Numbered from the stretch's first letter, positions 8,241 to 17,012 are shown. The stretch: 64,000 nt of DNA from Arsukibacterium sp. UBA3155 (GCA_002364615.1 DEYP01000030.1:39589-103588), one strand, 5' to 3'. Notes: a model not told the origin generated them from the sequence alone. A program made the numbers and translations.

Positions 8241-10034
8241 CTAATCAGCACTGTCCGCATTTAAAAACTGTAACTGAGCAAGCTGCTGATACAACGGACA
8301 GCTTTGCATCAGTTCGCTATGTGTACCTACAGCAATCAGCTGGCCTTTATCCAGCACCACAATGCGATCGGCATGTAGTACGGTACTTAACCGGTGAGCA
8401 ATAATTAAGGTAGTTTTGCTCTGCATTAAATGCGTCAATGCCTGCTTAACCAGGTGCTCACTGGCAGCATCCAGCGCACTGGTTGCCTCATCTAACAGTA
8501 GTAGCGGCCTGTCGGCCAACATTGCCCTGGCGATGGCTATTCGTTGTTTCTGACCGCCGGATAAACGCACGCCGCGCTCGCCCAACTGGCTGTCATAGCC
8601 CTCACTCAGCTCCTGAATAAACGCATCAGCCTCTGCCGCTTTGCAGGCAGCAATAACATCCTGCTCACTGGCGTCAGGCCGGCCATATCGCACGTTTTCC
8701 AGCACGCTATCAGCAAAAATCACCGCATCCTGGGGTACCAGCGCAAACTGCGCACGCAGCTCGGCAGGGTCAAGCAAGCTGATATCCACGCCGTCCAGCA
8801 AAATCCGGCCCATTGGCAAGTTGTAAAAACGCTGCACCAACTGAAACAATGTGGTTTTGCCGGCACCACTTGGGCCAACTAACGCTACCCGCTCTCCTGC
8901 GGCAATATGCAGGTTAAGCTGCTTCAGTACCGTTTGGTCTGGCAATTGCGGATAGTAAAAACTGATATCGTCAAACACCAGGCTGCCTGTGACAGGCATC
9001 ATTAAGCGGGCGGGTGTGGCAGGTGCAGCGATTTCCAGCGGTATGCTGGCTAATTCGATCAAACGCTCGGTAGCGCCCGCCGCCCGCTGTATCTCGCCAA
9101 TCACTTCGCTGATGGTAGCAACAGAGCCCGCAACGACTACGGCGTAAAATAGAAACGCAGTTAACTCCCCGGCACTTATCTTGCCCGCCAGCACATCGAG
9201 TGCGCCAACCCAGCCAACCAGGGTAACGGCACTGATACTGAGCAACATGACCACACCAATTAACAGTGCCCGGTAAAAAATACGCTGTTTTGCTGCGGAC
9301 ATCACCTGCTCAATTTTGCTGGCAAACTGTTGCTGATCCAGCGCTTCATGACCATAAGCTTGTACGGTATGAATTTCATGAAGACTTTCATCTACATGGG
9401 CGCCAATATCGGCCAGACGGTCCTGACTGGCACGAGCCATATGACGTACCCGCCGTCCTAATACAAAAATAGGCACCAACACCAGCGGCACCGCAATTAA
9501 CACTAACCCGGTCATTTTTAAACTGGTAAACGCCATCATCAGTAAGCCGCCAACGGCGGTGACAACCGACCGCAGCGCCATCGAAAAACTGGAGCCCACC
9601 ACGGTTTGCAGTACGGTGGTATCTGCAGTAAAGCGGGAGATAACCTCGCCGGTTCGGGTTTCACTATAAAACGCCGGCGACAACAGCAGCATATGCCGGT
9701 AAACATGGTTTCGAATGTCAGCACTGACCCGCTCGCCCAGCCAGGTCATCAGATAAAACCGACAGAACACCGCTGAAGCACTGACGCAGGTGATCAACAA
9801 AATCAGCAGGATGATTGAATTCAGCCGGCCGCTATCGCCCGCAACAAACCCTTGATCGACCAGTAAACGTACACCCTGACCTAGCGCCAGCCACGCCAGA
9901 GAACCGATCAGTAAAAACAACATCGCAGCGGCCACCCTGACGCGATATGGTTTTAAAAAGCCGGCAAGCCACGGTAAAACAGGTTGTGGGGTAGACTCAA
10001 GGATACTGCTACGCTGCGTAGGAAGGGAACTCAT
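8241..10034 (-). CDS. ABC exporter, fused permease-ATPase (MsbA/BmrA type)
   Basis: A 597-residue half-transporter. The first 330 residues contain six membrane segments of a type-1 ABC exporter, with the loop GEVISRFTADTTVLQ. The nucleotide-binding domain has Walker A GPSGAGKTT (near 390), signature LSGGQKQRIAIARA (near 490), Walker B LLLLDEATSALD and the H-loop AHRLS. Such proteins work as homodimers exporting lipids or drugs. GAGGTGAT lies just before the ATG. It is transcribed alone and convergent with the PBP4B-like gene (13-bp gap). It is not msbA by context, as no lpxK neighbour is present. Substrate unknown. Confidence 0.93.
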   Translation of the reverse strand: MSSLPTQRSSILESTPQPVLPWLAGFLKPYRVRVAAAMLFLLIGSLAWLALGQGVRLLVDQGFVAGDSGRLNSIILLILLITCVSASAVFCRFYLMTWLGERVSADIRNHVYRHMLLLSPAFYSETRTGEVISRFTADTTVLQTVVGSSFSMALRSVVTAVGGLLMMAFTSLKMTGLVLIAVPLVLVPIFVLGRRVRHMARASQDRLADIGAHVDESLHEIHTVQAYGHEALDQQQFASKIEQVMSAAKQRIFYRALLIGVVMLLSISAVTLVGWVGALDVLAGKISAGELTAFLFYAVVVAGSVATISEVIGEIQRAAGATERLIELASIPLEIAAPATPARLMMPVTGSLVFDDISFYYPQLPDQTVLKQLNLHIAAGERVALVGPSGAGKTTLFQLVQRFYNLPMGRILLDGVDISLLDPAELRAQFALVPQDAVIFADSVLENVRYGRPDASEQDVIAACKAAEADAFIQELSEGYDSQLGERGVRLSGGQKQRIAIARAMLADRPLLLLDEATSALDAASEHLVKQALTHLMQSKTTLIIAHRLSTVLHADRIVVLDKGQLIAVGTHSELMQSCPLYQQLAQLQFLNADSAD

Positions 10035-10199
10035 ATCACCTCAGATCTCGTTTGTTGTTAACACAAGCAACTGGCCTGATTAGTCATTCAGGCATTTGCA
10101 AAACATGGCGCTGACAATATTCACCAGCCTGACCGTTATCATAACAGGCTTAGTCAGGGGCAACGCTAACAATCCTGCTTCGCAAACAGCCTAAACTGC

Positions 10200-10205
10200 T
10201 ATAAA
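10200..10205 (+). promoter_or_regulatory. extended -10 promoter for the methyltransferase gene
   Basis: TGC-TATAAA followed by ATGCGCC gives an extended -10 with a GC-rich discriminator. The predicted transcription start near 10212 lies downstream of the ATG at 10206, which argues that translation starts at the next ATG, 10239. Confidence 0.5.
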
Positions 10206-10238
10206 ATGCGCCACCTTAATTTAGTGCCAGCCACCATT

Positions 10239-10985
10239 ATGTCGTCATCCAATGCCCTTTACACCGATTTATCGGCCTACTACGATTTAATGTGTCGCGA
10301 CATTAATTATCTGGCCCAAAGCAATATGGTGCACCGGCTTCAGCAGTTGCTGGGAAATGGCGGCAACAGACATCTTGATTTAGCCTGTGGCACCGGCCCG
10401 CATATCCGGCATTTTATTGATTATGGCTATCAGTGCAGTGGCCTGGATCTGAACCAGCCCATGCTGGATTTGGCCCGCGCCCGCTGCCCTGAAGCCCGCT
10501 TTGTGCTACATAATATGGCAAGCTTCACGCTGGATGCACCGGTAGATCTGGTCACTTGTTTTTTGTATTCCCTGCATTACAACCCTAGTGTCAATGCGCT
10601 AAAACAGTGTCTGGCCAGCATATACAATGCGCTAAAGCCCGGTGGATTATTTGTTTTTAATGCCGTAGATAAAGATAAAATTTGTAATTTATCGACCATT
10701 CGCCATGGTACCCAGCTTAATAACAGTCAGTTTGTATTTGAATCAGCATGGCATTATCAAGGCGTAGGCGAGCAACAAACGCTAAAGTTGAGTATCGCCA
10801 AAACTACCGCAGCAATAACTGAATTTTGGCAGGACCAGCATACTATGGTGGCGGTGAGTTTTACCGAGTTGCAAGCACTGCTTATCCCTTACTTTGAAGT
10901 GCATATGTTGGCACATGACTATGCCAAAATAACACCATGGGACCAAAACTCAGGCAATGCCATAGTGGTAGGTGTTAAACGCTAA
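10239..10985 (+). CDS. class I SAM-dependent methyltransferase
   Basis: A 248-residue cytosolic protein with the SAM-binding motif I HLDLACGTGPHIRHF near residue 45, motif II GLDLNQPMLDLARARC, and a post-motif region VTCFLYSLHY. These are the hallmarks of Rossmann-fold methyltransferases; the acceptor substrate cannot be told. Start at 10239 is preferred over the ATG at 10206 because the latter overlaps the -10 box; neither has a clear Shine-Dalgarno. Neighbours are unrelated, so context gives no substrate hint. Confidence 0.85.
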   Translation: MSSSNALYTDLSAYYDLMCRDINYLAQSNMVHRLQQLLGNGGNRHLDLACGTGPHIRHFIDYGYQCSGLDLNQPMLDLARARCPEARFVLHNMASFTLDAPVDLVTCFLYSLHYNPSVNALKQCLASIYNALKPGGLFVFNAVDKDKICNLSTIRHGTQLNNSQFVFESAWHYQGVGEQQTLKLSIAKTTAAITEFWQDQHTMVAVSFTELQALLIPYFEVHMLAHDYAKITPWDQNSGNAIVVGVKR

Positions 10986-11033
10986 AACGGTTCTAATGCT
11001 GCAAATACGGCCCATTCCCCTTCCTCATGAAAA

Positions 11034-11065
11034 ATGATAAACATAATTTATTTTATGTTTATCAT
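11034..11065. promoter_or_regulatory. 13-bp perfect inverted repeat, probable operator
   Basis: ATGATAAACATAA (11034-11046) and its exact complement TTATGTTTATCAT (11053-11065) are separated by TTTATT. The stem is AT-rich with no U-tract, which fits a protein-binding site better than a terminator. It lies 45 bases before the small XRE regulator, suggesting autoregulation. Confidence 0.55.
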
Positions 11066-11110
11066 AAAATACTTATTGATATACGAAAATTTATACGCTA
11101 ATGTTTGCTT

Positions 11111-11332
11111 ATGAACATACAAATTAATCTCGATATACAATTAGCAAAGAGCAAGATGTCTCTTACCGAGTTATCGCAACAGGTTGGCGTGTCTATGACT
11201 AATCTATCGTTGCTAAAAACAGGCAAGGTCAAGGCCATTCGCTTTAGCACTCTAGCTGCCATTTGTCAGACGTTGAACTGTCAGCCTGGTGATATTTTGC
11301 AGTACATCAGCAATGACAATACTGCTACTTGA
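11111..11332 (+). CDS. small XRE-family transcriptional regulator
   Basis: A 73-residue protein that is almost entirely one Cro/CI-type helix-turn-helix domain: MSLTELSQQVGVSMTNLSLL supplies helices 2 and 3, followed by the STLAAICQTLNCQPGDILQY tail typical of YozG-like regulators. It should bind DNA as a dimer. The ATG at 11111 is preferred to an upstream TTG two codons earlier. No strong ribosome site is seen. It is followed 28 bp later by a membrane protein gene with a strong ribosome site; YozG-like regulators are often paired with membrane proteins. The palindrome at 11034-11065 is a likely target. Confidence 0.85.
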   Translation: MNIQINLDIQLAKSKMSLTELSQQVGVSMTNLSLLKTGKVKAIRFSTLAAICQTLNCQPGDILQYISNDNTAT

Positions 11333-11360
11333 ACACAATTGATGACTACAGGAGGTTTTT

Positions 11361-11975
11361 ATGACTAAACAGGACTATTTTTTACCTGGTATTGCCGCGC
11401 TGCTGCTAGCGGTGCTATTTCCGAGCTATTGGCTATATGCTTTTAGTATTGGTACAGAAAACTTTATGGCAGTATACCGTGCTGATTTACTAAGCCTAAG
11501 CCTGTCAGACCTTGTGTTTGTATTGATTGGCGTGCTGGAGGTCTATATTTATTTGTGTTTGCGCCGAAGTTTTGCTGAGCGTTTAAGTTCCGGTTCAGCG
11601 GCAGTGTTGTTATTGATTATGGCACTTTTAGTGACGTTATTTCACGCTACGGTGCTAATCGATATAACACTTAGTATTATAGGCTCCGGCCTTACCGATC
11701 AGACTATAGAGACTATTAGCGAGTTCACAATAATAGGGGCGCTTGGGGTATTGTTTGCATATGGTTTGGTGGGGTTTATTCTTAGTATTGTTTTACTACT
11801 GAACCGCACTGGCGCCCCTAGCTTACTGAAATATTTTGCGGTAGTTCTAATGGTGTGCTGCTTGCTGCAATTTACGGTAATTTTAAGCCCGTTGAATGTA
11901 TTTGTATTTCCAGTTGGCTTACTCATACTGGCTTTTTATTTTGTTAAACCGGCTCAGCAACTGGAGCTTGTTTAA
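11361..11975 (+). CDS. integral membrane protein paired with XRE regulator
   Basis: A 204-residue protein with about five or six hydrophobic segments (for example residues 7-27, 44-66, 78-100, 122-146, 155-175, 178-195) and no visible catalytic motif. I do not recognise the family with certainty; the XRE-plus-membrane-protein arrangement is like YozG/DUF2975 pairs. AGGAGG sits at ideal distance before the ATG, much stronger than that of the regulator upstream, so this may be the main product of the operon. Confidence 0.7.
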   Translation: MTKQDYFLPGIAALLLAVLFPSYWLYAFSIGTENFMAVYRADLLSLSLSDLVFVLIGVLEVYIYLCLRRSFAERLSSGSAAVLLLIMALLVTLFHATVLIDITLSIIGSGLTDQTIETISEFTIIGALGVLFAYGLVGFILSIVLLLNRTGAPSLLKYFAVVLMVCCLLQFTVILSPLNVFVFPVGLLILAFYFVKPAQQLELV

Positions 11976-12039
11976 TAACTAGCTTAGGTCGCCATCAACG
12001 GGTCTTACGACAGAATACCCCGTCGCATAGCACTACCAG

Positions 12040-12252
12040 CTATTCTGCCTGCCACTGGAACACTTGCTCCAATGGCAGTTTAAATTCTCCGGCGATGCGA
12101 AATGCCACTTCCAGCGACGGTGAATATTTGCCTGCTTCAATTGCCGCAATGGTCTGACGGGTTACCCCTACCCGTTGCCCCAACTCAGCCTGGGTCATCT
12201 CGCTTTGTAAAAAACGCAGCAAGCGGATGTTATTACTTAGCGATCCCTTCAT
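12040..12252 (-). CDS. small XRE-family transcriptional regulator
   Basis: A 70-residue single-domain Cro/CI-type regulator: MTQAELGQRVGVTRQTIAAI forms the helix-turn-helix, followed by EAGKYSPSLEVAFRIA and a short C-terminal helix ending FQWQAE. The ATG overlaps the stop codon of the upstream membrane protein gene (ATGA, 12249-12252), so the two are translationally coupled. It probably represses its own operon or senses through the membrane partner. It is distinct in sequence from the regulator at 11111 although both are of minimal size. Confidence 0.9.
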   Translation of the reverse strand: MKGSLSNNIRLLRFLQSEMTQAELGQRVGVTRQTIAAIEAGKYSPSLEVAFRIAGEFKLPLEQVFQWQAE

Positions 12253-12695
12253 CCTGCCTGCCTGCGATAACCCACTACCACCATCGAAAACTGCACCAGC
12301 TCCGCGAAAACAATCATAAACAGCGCAGAATTTACAATTTCCCAGCCACTACTGGTAAAAGGCATTACCACCCCGACCAGGATCATACCGGTTATCAATA
12401 CATAATAGGCCGCAGTAACTGACCGTTGTTTTATGGCAATATCGCGCTCATCTGCCGGCAGTTTTGCATCCTGTGGGTTGCGGCGACGCAGCACCATATG
12501 GCCCACCAGTAACAGGGTCACCTGTAGTGTCGCGGTGATGGCATAGCCTGCCAGCTGGTGCAAATCCGGCATGGGCTTTGCCGGAAAATAACCACTGGCC
12601 ACCAGGGTAAAATACGGACCAAAAGTGAACAACATCGCCAGCATAGACAGCCAGGCTATTTTTTCCCGATATGGCATCGTTTCCTGATACGACAT
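12249..12695 (-). CDS. membrane protein coupled to XRE regulator (DUF2178-like)
   Basis: A 148-residue protein with four membrane segments. A cytosolic loop RRRNPQDAKLPADERDIAIK carries the DER motif seen in DUF2178-type proteins that accompany small XRE regulators. AAGGAG lies before the ATG at 12695; a longer frame starting 30 codons upstream lacks support. The 3' end overlaps the regulator start by four bases, indicating one operon. Function is unknown; a membrane signal-input or anti-regulator role is only a guess. Confidence 0.75.
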   Translation of the reverse strand: MSYQETMPYREKIAWLSMLAMLFTFGPYFTLVASGYFPAKPMPDLHQLAGYAITATLQVTLLLVGHMVLRRRNPQDAKLPADERDIAIKQRSVTAAYYVLITGMILVGVVMPFTSSGWEIVNSALFMIVFAELVQFSMVVVGYRRQAG

Positions 12696-12888
12696 GCTGC
12701 TCTCCTTATGTAATTTGGTCTTCGTGACCAACAGAATAAACACAATGGTAGTTAAAAATAACTCAATGTCAAACATTTTTAACATTGACTAATAAAAAAC
12801 AGCAATGCCAGCGTAAAAAATCGGTTTTATCGCTTTCAGACTATTGATTGCAGACTATTGATGGCGGGCTGGCGCCTGCTTTGCCTTA

Positions 12889-13398
12889 CTAAATGTTATT
12901 AGTATGCTGGCATTGGAATGGCTGCTGGCGAATGGTCACACTGCCCTGCTGGCCCAATTGTACCTGGTAAAGCAGGTTATAGTGCTGTTCTGTCAGTGGC
13001 GCAACTTCGATACCGCTAAGCAGCTTAACCAGTTCGGGCACAGTGTTGCTATGCCCCACCACCAACACTGGCTGGGCATATGCCTGTAGCTGTTGTTGTA
13101 ATAGTTTTGGCTGGCGCGCATCGTATTGTTGAACTGGCAGTTTTTTGTGATTCGCAACGGCTGCCGCCGTTTGCTGGGTACGTTGATAGGGTGTGGCATA
13201 GACCGCAGCTAACGGAATATCGGCAAACAAAGCAGCCAGGGCTTGTGCTCTTTTCTGACCGCACTCAGACAGTGCCGGGTCTTTGCTGTCGTCCTGTTTT
13301 TCAGCGTGTCGCACCAGATAAATGGTAGTGGCACTGACCTGCAGCGCCAGCGCGCAACTGGCCGCGCCAAACCAGGGTAAAATGTTAGTAATTTTCAT
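12889..13398 (-). CDS. exported histidine phosphatase superfamily protein
   Basis: A 169-residue protein with a signal peptide (MKITNILPWFGAASCALALQ, cut after VSA) followed by the RHG-type motif TIYLVRHAEKQ, which carries the phospho-accepting histidine. ATPYQRTQQTA supplies the conserved arginine and VLVVGHSNTVPEL the second catalytic histidine. These define the phosphoglycerate-mutase-like phosphatases (SixA/PhoE-like), here periplasmic. AGGAAG precedes the ATG at 13398. The start lies inside the 3' end of the upstream GNAT gene (14-bp overlap), so they are co-transcribed. The substrate is unknown. Confidence 0.87.
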   Translation of the reverse strand: MKITNILPWFGAASCALALQVSATTIYLVRHAEKQDDSKDPALSECGQKRAQALAALFADIPLAAVYATPYQRTQQTAAAVANHKKLPVQQYDARQPKLLQQQLQAYAQPVLVVGHSNTVPELVKLLSGIEVAPLTEQHYNLLYQVQLGQQGSVTIRQQPFQCQHTNNI

Positions 13399-13963
13399 CA
13401 ATTTTCTTCCTGTATAGCACCGCATCCACTTCACCCAGCGCGTCCTGATGCATATAGCGTTTAACAAACCGCATACCCAGTTTACGCATTACGCCAATTG
13501 AACCGGCATTGTCTGGCGTGGTAATCGCTGATACATATTGCACTTCATTATTATTTGCTACTACCTCTTTGGCAACCGCAGCCGCCGCCTCACTGGCATA
13601 GCCCTGGCCCCAATATAGTCGCTTAAAACGCCAGCCCAGTTCAACATCGTCGACGCTTGGTGTGGCGGTATTAAAACCTATTGGCCGGATTAATACCCAG
13701 CCCATATAAGCGTTGTCCACTGTACGACATACCTGCCAGATCCCATAGCCCCGCTGTGGGTTACGGTACTGGGCCATTCGCGGCAAAAATATCTCGGTAA
13801 TTTGTTGCATAGAGGTCCGTTTACCACCATTCAGATAACGCATGACTTCTTCGTCCTGATCAACTTCGAATAATAACGCAGCATCATTTGCAGACAATAA
13901 ACGAAAGCTTAGTCGCCTGCTGGCAGGAACAGTGAGTGAATGAAGTACGAAATTAGCCATCAC
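13385..13963 (-). CDS. GNAT N-acetyltransferase, RimJ/RimL type
   Basis: A 192-residue protein opening with RRLSFRLLSANDAALLFEVD and carrying ELGWRFKRLYWGQGYASEAA, the acetyl-CoA pyrophosphate loop (GQGYASEA), and PDNAGSIGVMRKLGMRFVKR, typical of RimJ/RimL-like acetyltransferases of protein N-termini or small amines. The start is either GTG at 13963 (8 bases after AGGAA) or ATG at 13960; the GTG has the better spacing. It is the first gene of an operon with the histidine phosphatase. Confidence 0.87.
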   Translation of the reverse strand: MMANFVLHSLTVPASRRLSFRLLSANDAALLFEVDQDEEVMRYLNGGKRTSMQQITEIFLPRMAQYRNPQRGYGIWQVCRTVDNAYMGWVLIRPIGFNTATPSVDDVELGWRFKRLYWGQGYASEAAAAVAKEVVANNNEVQYVSAITTPDNAGSIGVMRKLGMRFVKRYMHQDALGEVDAVLYRKKIDENY

Positions 13964-14063
13964 GTTATAAATTCCTGTAAAACTATACTATGCCGCTAAG
14001 ATCTGAGCAGGACTGTCTGAGGCCGCATTGGTTAATAGGGCAACTATCAGCAGCCGGCACCTG

Positions 14064-14834
14064 TTACGCTGACGACGACACACCAAAGGGTGTTAAACCC
14101 AATAATACAATAGCCACCAGTAAGGTCATGCCAAAACTGAGCAATGAACCGAGCAGAATATATTCCGTTAGCGCCCGGTCGTGAGAATCACGTAAGTCGT
14201 TATAGCGCAGCACTGATTTAGCCGCCACCACCAACCCAACGCCTGAATACTGGCCTGCCAGAATTAACGTCAGGATCAGTACGCGCTCGGCAATGCCAAT
14301 TAAGTGGCCCGCAGCCGGTGAGCCTTGCTTTGTAGTGCTAGCCGGAGCAGATATATTTGTCAGCACCATCCCTATTAATACCGAAGTTGGCTTCATTAAC
14401 AGCAAGTACGCCAGTAACAACAGCAGGTATTCTGGTTGCAGTAATACCCCGCCTAGCACAATCAGGGAACGGTAATCCATATCCGCCAGGCTCAGCCATA
14501 CCAGTAGGATGACCAGCAGATGTAACAGCTGATCCAGCACAAAGTAGCGCAGGTCTTCAAAATAAGACTTGCCGATATCAATCAGCAGGTGGCTGATTGC
14601 AATGAGCAGCGCCAAACCAATCACGCCGATAACGCTGACAGCCGACCAACTAAGGTGGTACCACAACACTAACAGCAGCAGGTTCAGGCCAAAGTGAATT
14701 AAACTATGATAATACAGCTGGGCGCAACGCCAGTGCTGTGCCGCCCGGGCCTGCACCCAAGCAGTCGGCTGCAAAAAGAAATCGGCCAGAACATGCACCA
14801 GCACTAAGCCCAGTAATAAACTGCTATCACTCAT
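14064..14834 (-). CDS. DUF3307 membrane protein
   Basis: A 256-residue integral membrane protein. The N-terminus SLLLGLVLVHVLADFFLQPT is the DUF3307 signature, with HxxxDFxLQ, and a second part shows SHLLIDIGKSYFEDL. About seven hydrophobic segments are visible. The family is known for its pairing with SatD; here its ATG overlaps the SatD stop codon (ATGA, 14831-14834), and AAGGGG lies upstream. Function is unknown; transport or lipid-linked roles are possible but unsupported. A start ten codons further upstream would overlap SatD more deeply and is not needed. Confidence 0.87.
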   Translation of the reverse strand: MSDSSLLLGLVLVHVLADFFLQPTAWVQARAAQHWRCAQLYYHSLIHFGLNLLLLVLWYHLSWSAVSVIGVIGLALLIAISHLLIDIGKSYFEDLRYFVLDQLLHLLVILLVWLSLADMDYRSLIVLGGVLLQPEYLLLLLAYLLLMKPTSVLIGMVLTNISAPASTTKQGSPAAGHLIGIAERVLILTLILAGQYSGVGLVVAAKSVLRYNDLRDSHDRALTEYILLGSLLSFGMTLLVAIVLLGLTPFGVSSSA

Positions 14835-15466
14835 GCTATGCCCCTTAAAATATGACTGTGGCAATACTCGATAAATGCCTGCATCAGCTGGTAATCAGCA
14901 TGGTTATTGTTCAGCAGTTTGGTGACATTCTCTCTGGAGGTGCCGAGTTTGCCCGCGATATTTTCATGCGAGCTGCCAGGCGTCAGAAAATATAACAATA
15001 ACGCTTCGGCCTGACGGGCAGTAAGTTTGCTAAGCATGCTGTCGGCCATCTGTAACGGCACCGCTAATATTTGCTGCAACGGTTGCTGCTGGCTGAAAAT
15101 TGCCAACCGTTGTCCCCCTGGTAAGTTATCCAGGCCATTGCCAGATAGGGTAAAAGCCGGGCCGCTGGCGCTTTTTACATCTTGTCGTAAATTCGTTACC
15201 TCACCCAAACCAATACTGATCTTACAATCCCGGCCCAGACTTATTAGCGTTAACCGAATATACAGAGCAAGGGTTACCGCTTCAGCGGGCTGGGGTAATA
15301 ATATCTGAAACGCGTCACCCCGGTAAAAGTTGTAACTAGCGCCCAGGGTGTCAGCCTGAGCAACCAACAGTTGCTCCAGCTGATACAACACCGTATCGTA
15401 TTGCCCGGAGGCAATGCCACGGGATTTAACAAAATCGCCGGTTAGCACTGCATAAATTGCTGCCAT
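14831..15466 (-). CDS. satD: SatD-family protein with C-terminal HTH
   Basis: A 211-residue cytosolic protein. Residues 1-120 (IYAVLTGDFVKSRGI, YNFYRGDAFQILLPQP, CKISIGLGEV) match the SatD family. The C-terminus LTARQAEALLLYFLTPGSSH then ENIAGKLGTSRENVTKLL reads as a sigma-region-4-like helix-turn-helix, suggesting DNA binding. It is the first gene of a two-gene operon with DUF3307. The promoter immediately upstream is flanked and overlapped by a 20-bp perfect inverted repeat, so autorepression by SatD is an attractive inference. Confidence 0.85.
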   Translation of the reverse strand: MAAIYAVLTGDFVKSRGIASGQYDTVLYQLEQLLVAQADTLGASYNFYRGDAFQILLPQPAEAVTLALYIRLTLISLGRDCKISIGLGEVTNLRQDVKSASGPAFTLSGNGLDNLPGGQRLAIFSQQQPLQQILAVPLQMADSMLSKLTARQAEALLLYFLTPGSSHENIAGKLGTSRENVTKLLNNNHADYQLMQAFIEYCHSHILRGIA

Positions 15467-15499
15467 CTTTTGCTCTCAGATCCGTTTAAGCTGCGTTTA

Positions 15500-15527
15500 A
15501 TAGTAATCAATTATGGTTACATGTCAA
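15500..15527 (-). promoter_or_regulatory. satD promoter
   Basis: On the minus strand a consensus -35 TTGACA (15527-15522) is followed after 16 nt by TACTAT (15505-15500). It directs transcription toward satD, whose start is 34 bases further on. Confidence 0.6.
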
Positions 15528-15549
15528 ATATGTAACCATAATTGATTAC
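15503..15549. promoter_or_regulatory. 20-bp perfect inverted repeat / double operator over the satD promoter
   Basis: GTAATCAATTATGGTTACAT (15503-15522) and its exact complement (15530-15549) are separated by 7 nt. Each arm contains an 18-bp imperfect palindrome (GTAAtCA-ATTA-TGgTTAC), so the region can be read as two operator copies facing each other. The -35 box lies in the gap and the -10 at one edge, an arrangement expected for repression. Confidence 0.7.
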
Positions 15550-15626
15550 AAAGCCGAAAGGTAACTAAAAAAGATTACTAAAAGCGTTGTCGCCACAACC
15601 TTAATACATCAGAGCGGCTAACCGTT

Positions 15627-17012
15627 CTAATGCTCTACGGCGATCCGGCCAGTTGCCACGGCCTGATGCCAGATACGTGGCTGGGGTGCCAGCACAAATA
15701 AATCACCATTCTGACCGGTCAGTTGTTGCCGTACTCCCGCAGCCTTCGCCACCGCGGCATTAGCCTGAATATGTTCCGCTTCACCATGCACCGGCACAGC
15801 AATAGCGGGTTGCACATAGCGATACATTAAGTCGAGTTCGCCCTGATTCGGATGGCCGGATACGTGAATTAGCTCTGGGCTGTCGGCGCTTTGTAAGGTG
15901 CGTACTTTCAGTACTTTTAATTGCGCAATCAACCGGCTGACCAGCATTTCATTGCCCGGAATTAAAATAGAGCTAAACAGCACCAGATCATTCTCCTCCA
16001 GGATTAAATGCGGATGACGCTGCTGCGCTAAGCGACTCAGCGCAGCGCGGGGTTCGCCCTGGCTCCCTGTGGCAACTACCAACACCTCGTTGGCAGGCAA
16101 ATAGCCAATATGCGAGGGTTCAATTAATGGAATATCGTCCGGCCAGTAACCGCAGGCCCGTGCCCCCCCCACCATGTTTTCCATGGCACGGCCAAACAGG
16201 GCTAAATAGCGGCCGGTTTTTCTTGCAACGTGGCCAAGGCTGATTAGGCGGCCAATATTACTGCTAAAGCCACTGACCACCACCCGCTGTTTTTCATGGC
16301 GTATTACGTCAAATAAGCCCTCGAAGCAGGCGGTTTCAGATCCCGAAAAGCCCGGCCTTAACGCATTGGTGGAATCACACACCATGGCGGTAATGTCTTG
16401 CTTCGCCAAACGCTTAAATACTTGTGGTTTAAAAGGCTTACCGGTCATAGGGGCATTATCAATTTTCCAGTCTGCCGTATGAAATACCTTACCCGCCGCC
16501 GTGGTGATCAACAACGCCTGAGGCTCGGGTATCGAGTGGGTAATACTTAGCCAGTTAATTAAAAACGGACCAATATTGCAGGTGCCACCCAGTGGAATTT
16601 CAATAATCGGCATATCTTGTGATAACCCACTGCGGGCTATTTTGCGGCGCAGAATTTCGGCAGTAAAAGGCGTGCAATATACCGGGCAGCCTAAGCGCGG
16701 CCATAAAAACGGTAAGGCACCAATATGGTCTTCGTGGGCATGGGTAATAATAATCCCGGCCAGTAGCGCCTTGTGTTTGACAATGAACGCCGGATCAGCC
16801 GCCTGCACTTCTGCGGTAATGGGGCTGGATGTCGGTTGTAATGGGTTATAAAACGTCACCCCGCAATCTACCATTAACCAGCGGCTGTCATGACCGTACA
16901 GGTTCAGGTTCATACCAATTTCACCACAGCCTCCCAGTGGCAGAAACCATAAGTCACTAGGGCCGGGCAGTAAGTCTGCAGGTAAACGGACAGTCAAAAC
17001 AACATCCTTCAT
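15627..17012 (-). CDS. RNase J-like metallo-beta-lactamase/beta-CASP hydrolase
   Basis: A 461-residue protein with LGGCGEIGMN at the N-terminus and the zinc motif THAHEDHIGALP, both characteristic of RNase J. Further metal and beta-CASP elements follow: THSIPEPQAL, FHTADWKID, VCDSTNALRPG, VVVSGFSSNIGR and the C-terminal HVSGHPNQGEL and VPVHGEAEH. It lacks the long C-terminal domain of Gram-positive RNase J (about 555 aa). It is likely a cytosolic nuclease acting on RNA, but the gammaproteobacterial versions are poorly characterised. No clear Shine-Dalgarno is visible before the ATG. Confidence 0.87.
   Translation of the reverse strand: MKDVVLTVRLPADLLPGPSDLWFLPLGGCGEIGMNLNLYGHDSRWLMVDCGVTFYNPLQPTSSPITAEVQAADPAFIVKHKALLAGIIITHAHEDHIGALPFLWPRLGCPVYCTPFTAEILRRKIARSGLSQDMPIIEIPLGGTCNIGPFLINWLSITHSIPEPQALLITTAAGKVFHTADWKIDNAPMTGKPFKPQVFKRLAKQDITAMVCDSTNALRPGFSGSETACFEGLFDVIRHEKQRVVVSGFSSNIGRLISLGHVARKTGRYLALFGRAMENMVGGARACGYWPDDIPLIEPSHIGYLPANEVLVVATGSQGEPRAALSRLAQQRHPHLILEENDLVLFSSILIPGNEMLVSRLIAQLKVLKVRTLQSADSPELIHVSGHPNQGELDLMYRYVQPAIAVPVHGEAEHIQANAAVAKAAGVRQQLTGQNGDLFVLAPQPRIWHQAVATGRIAVEH

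Noticed and set aside
10206-10238. ATG at 10206 as methyltransferase start
   Set aside because: It overlaps the -10 box TATAAA at 10200-10205, so transcription should begin downstream of it; 10239 is used.
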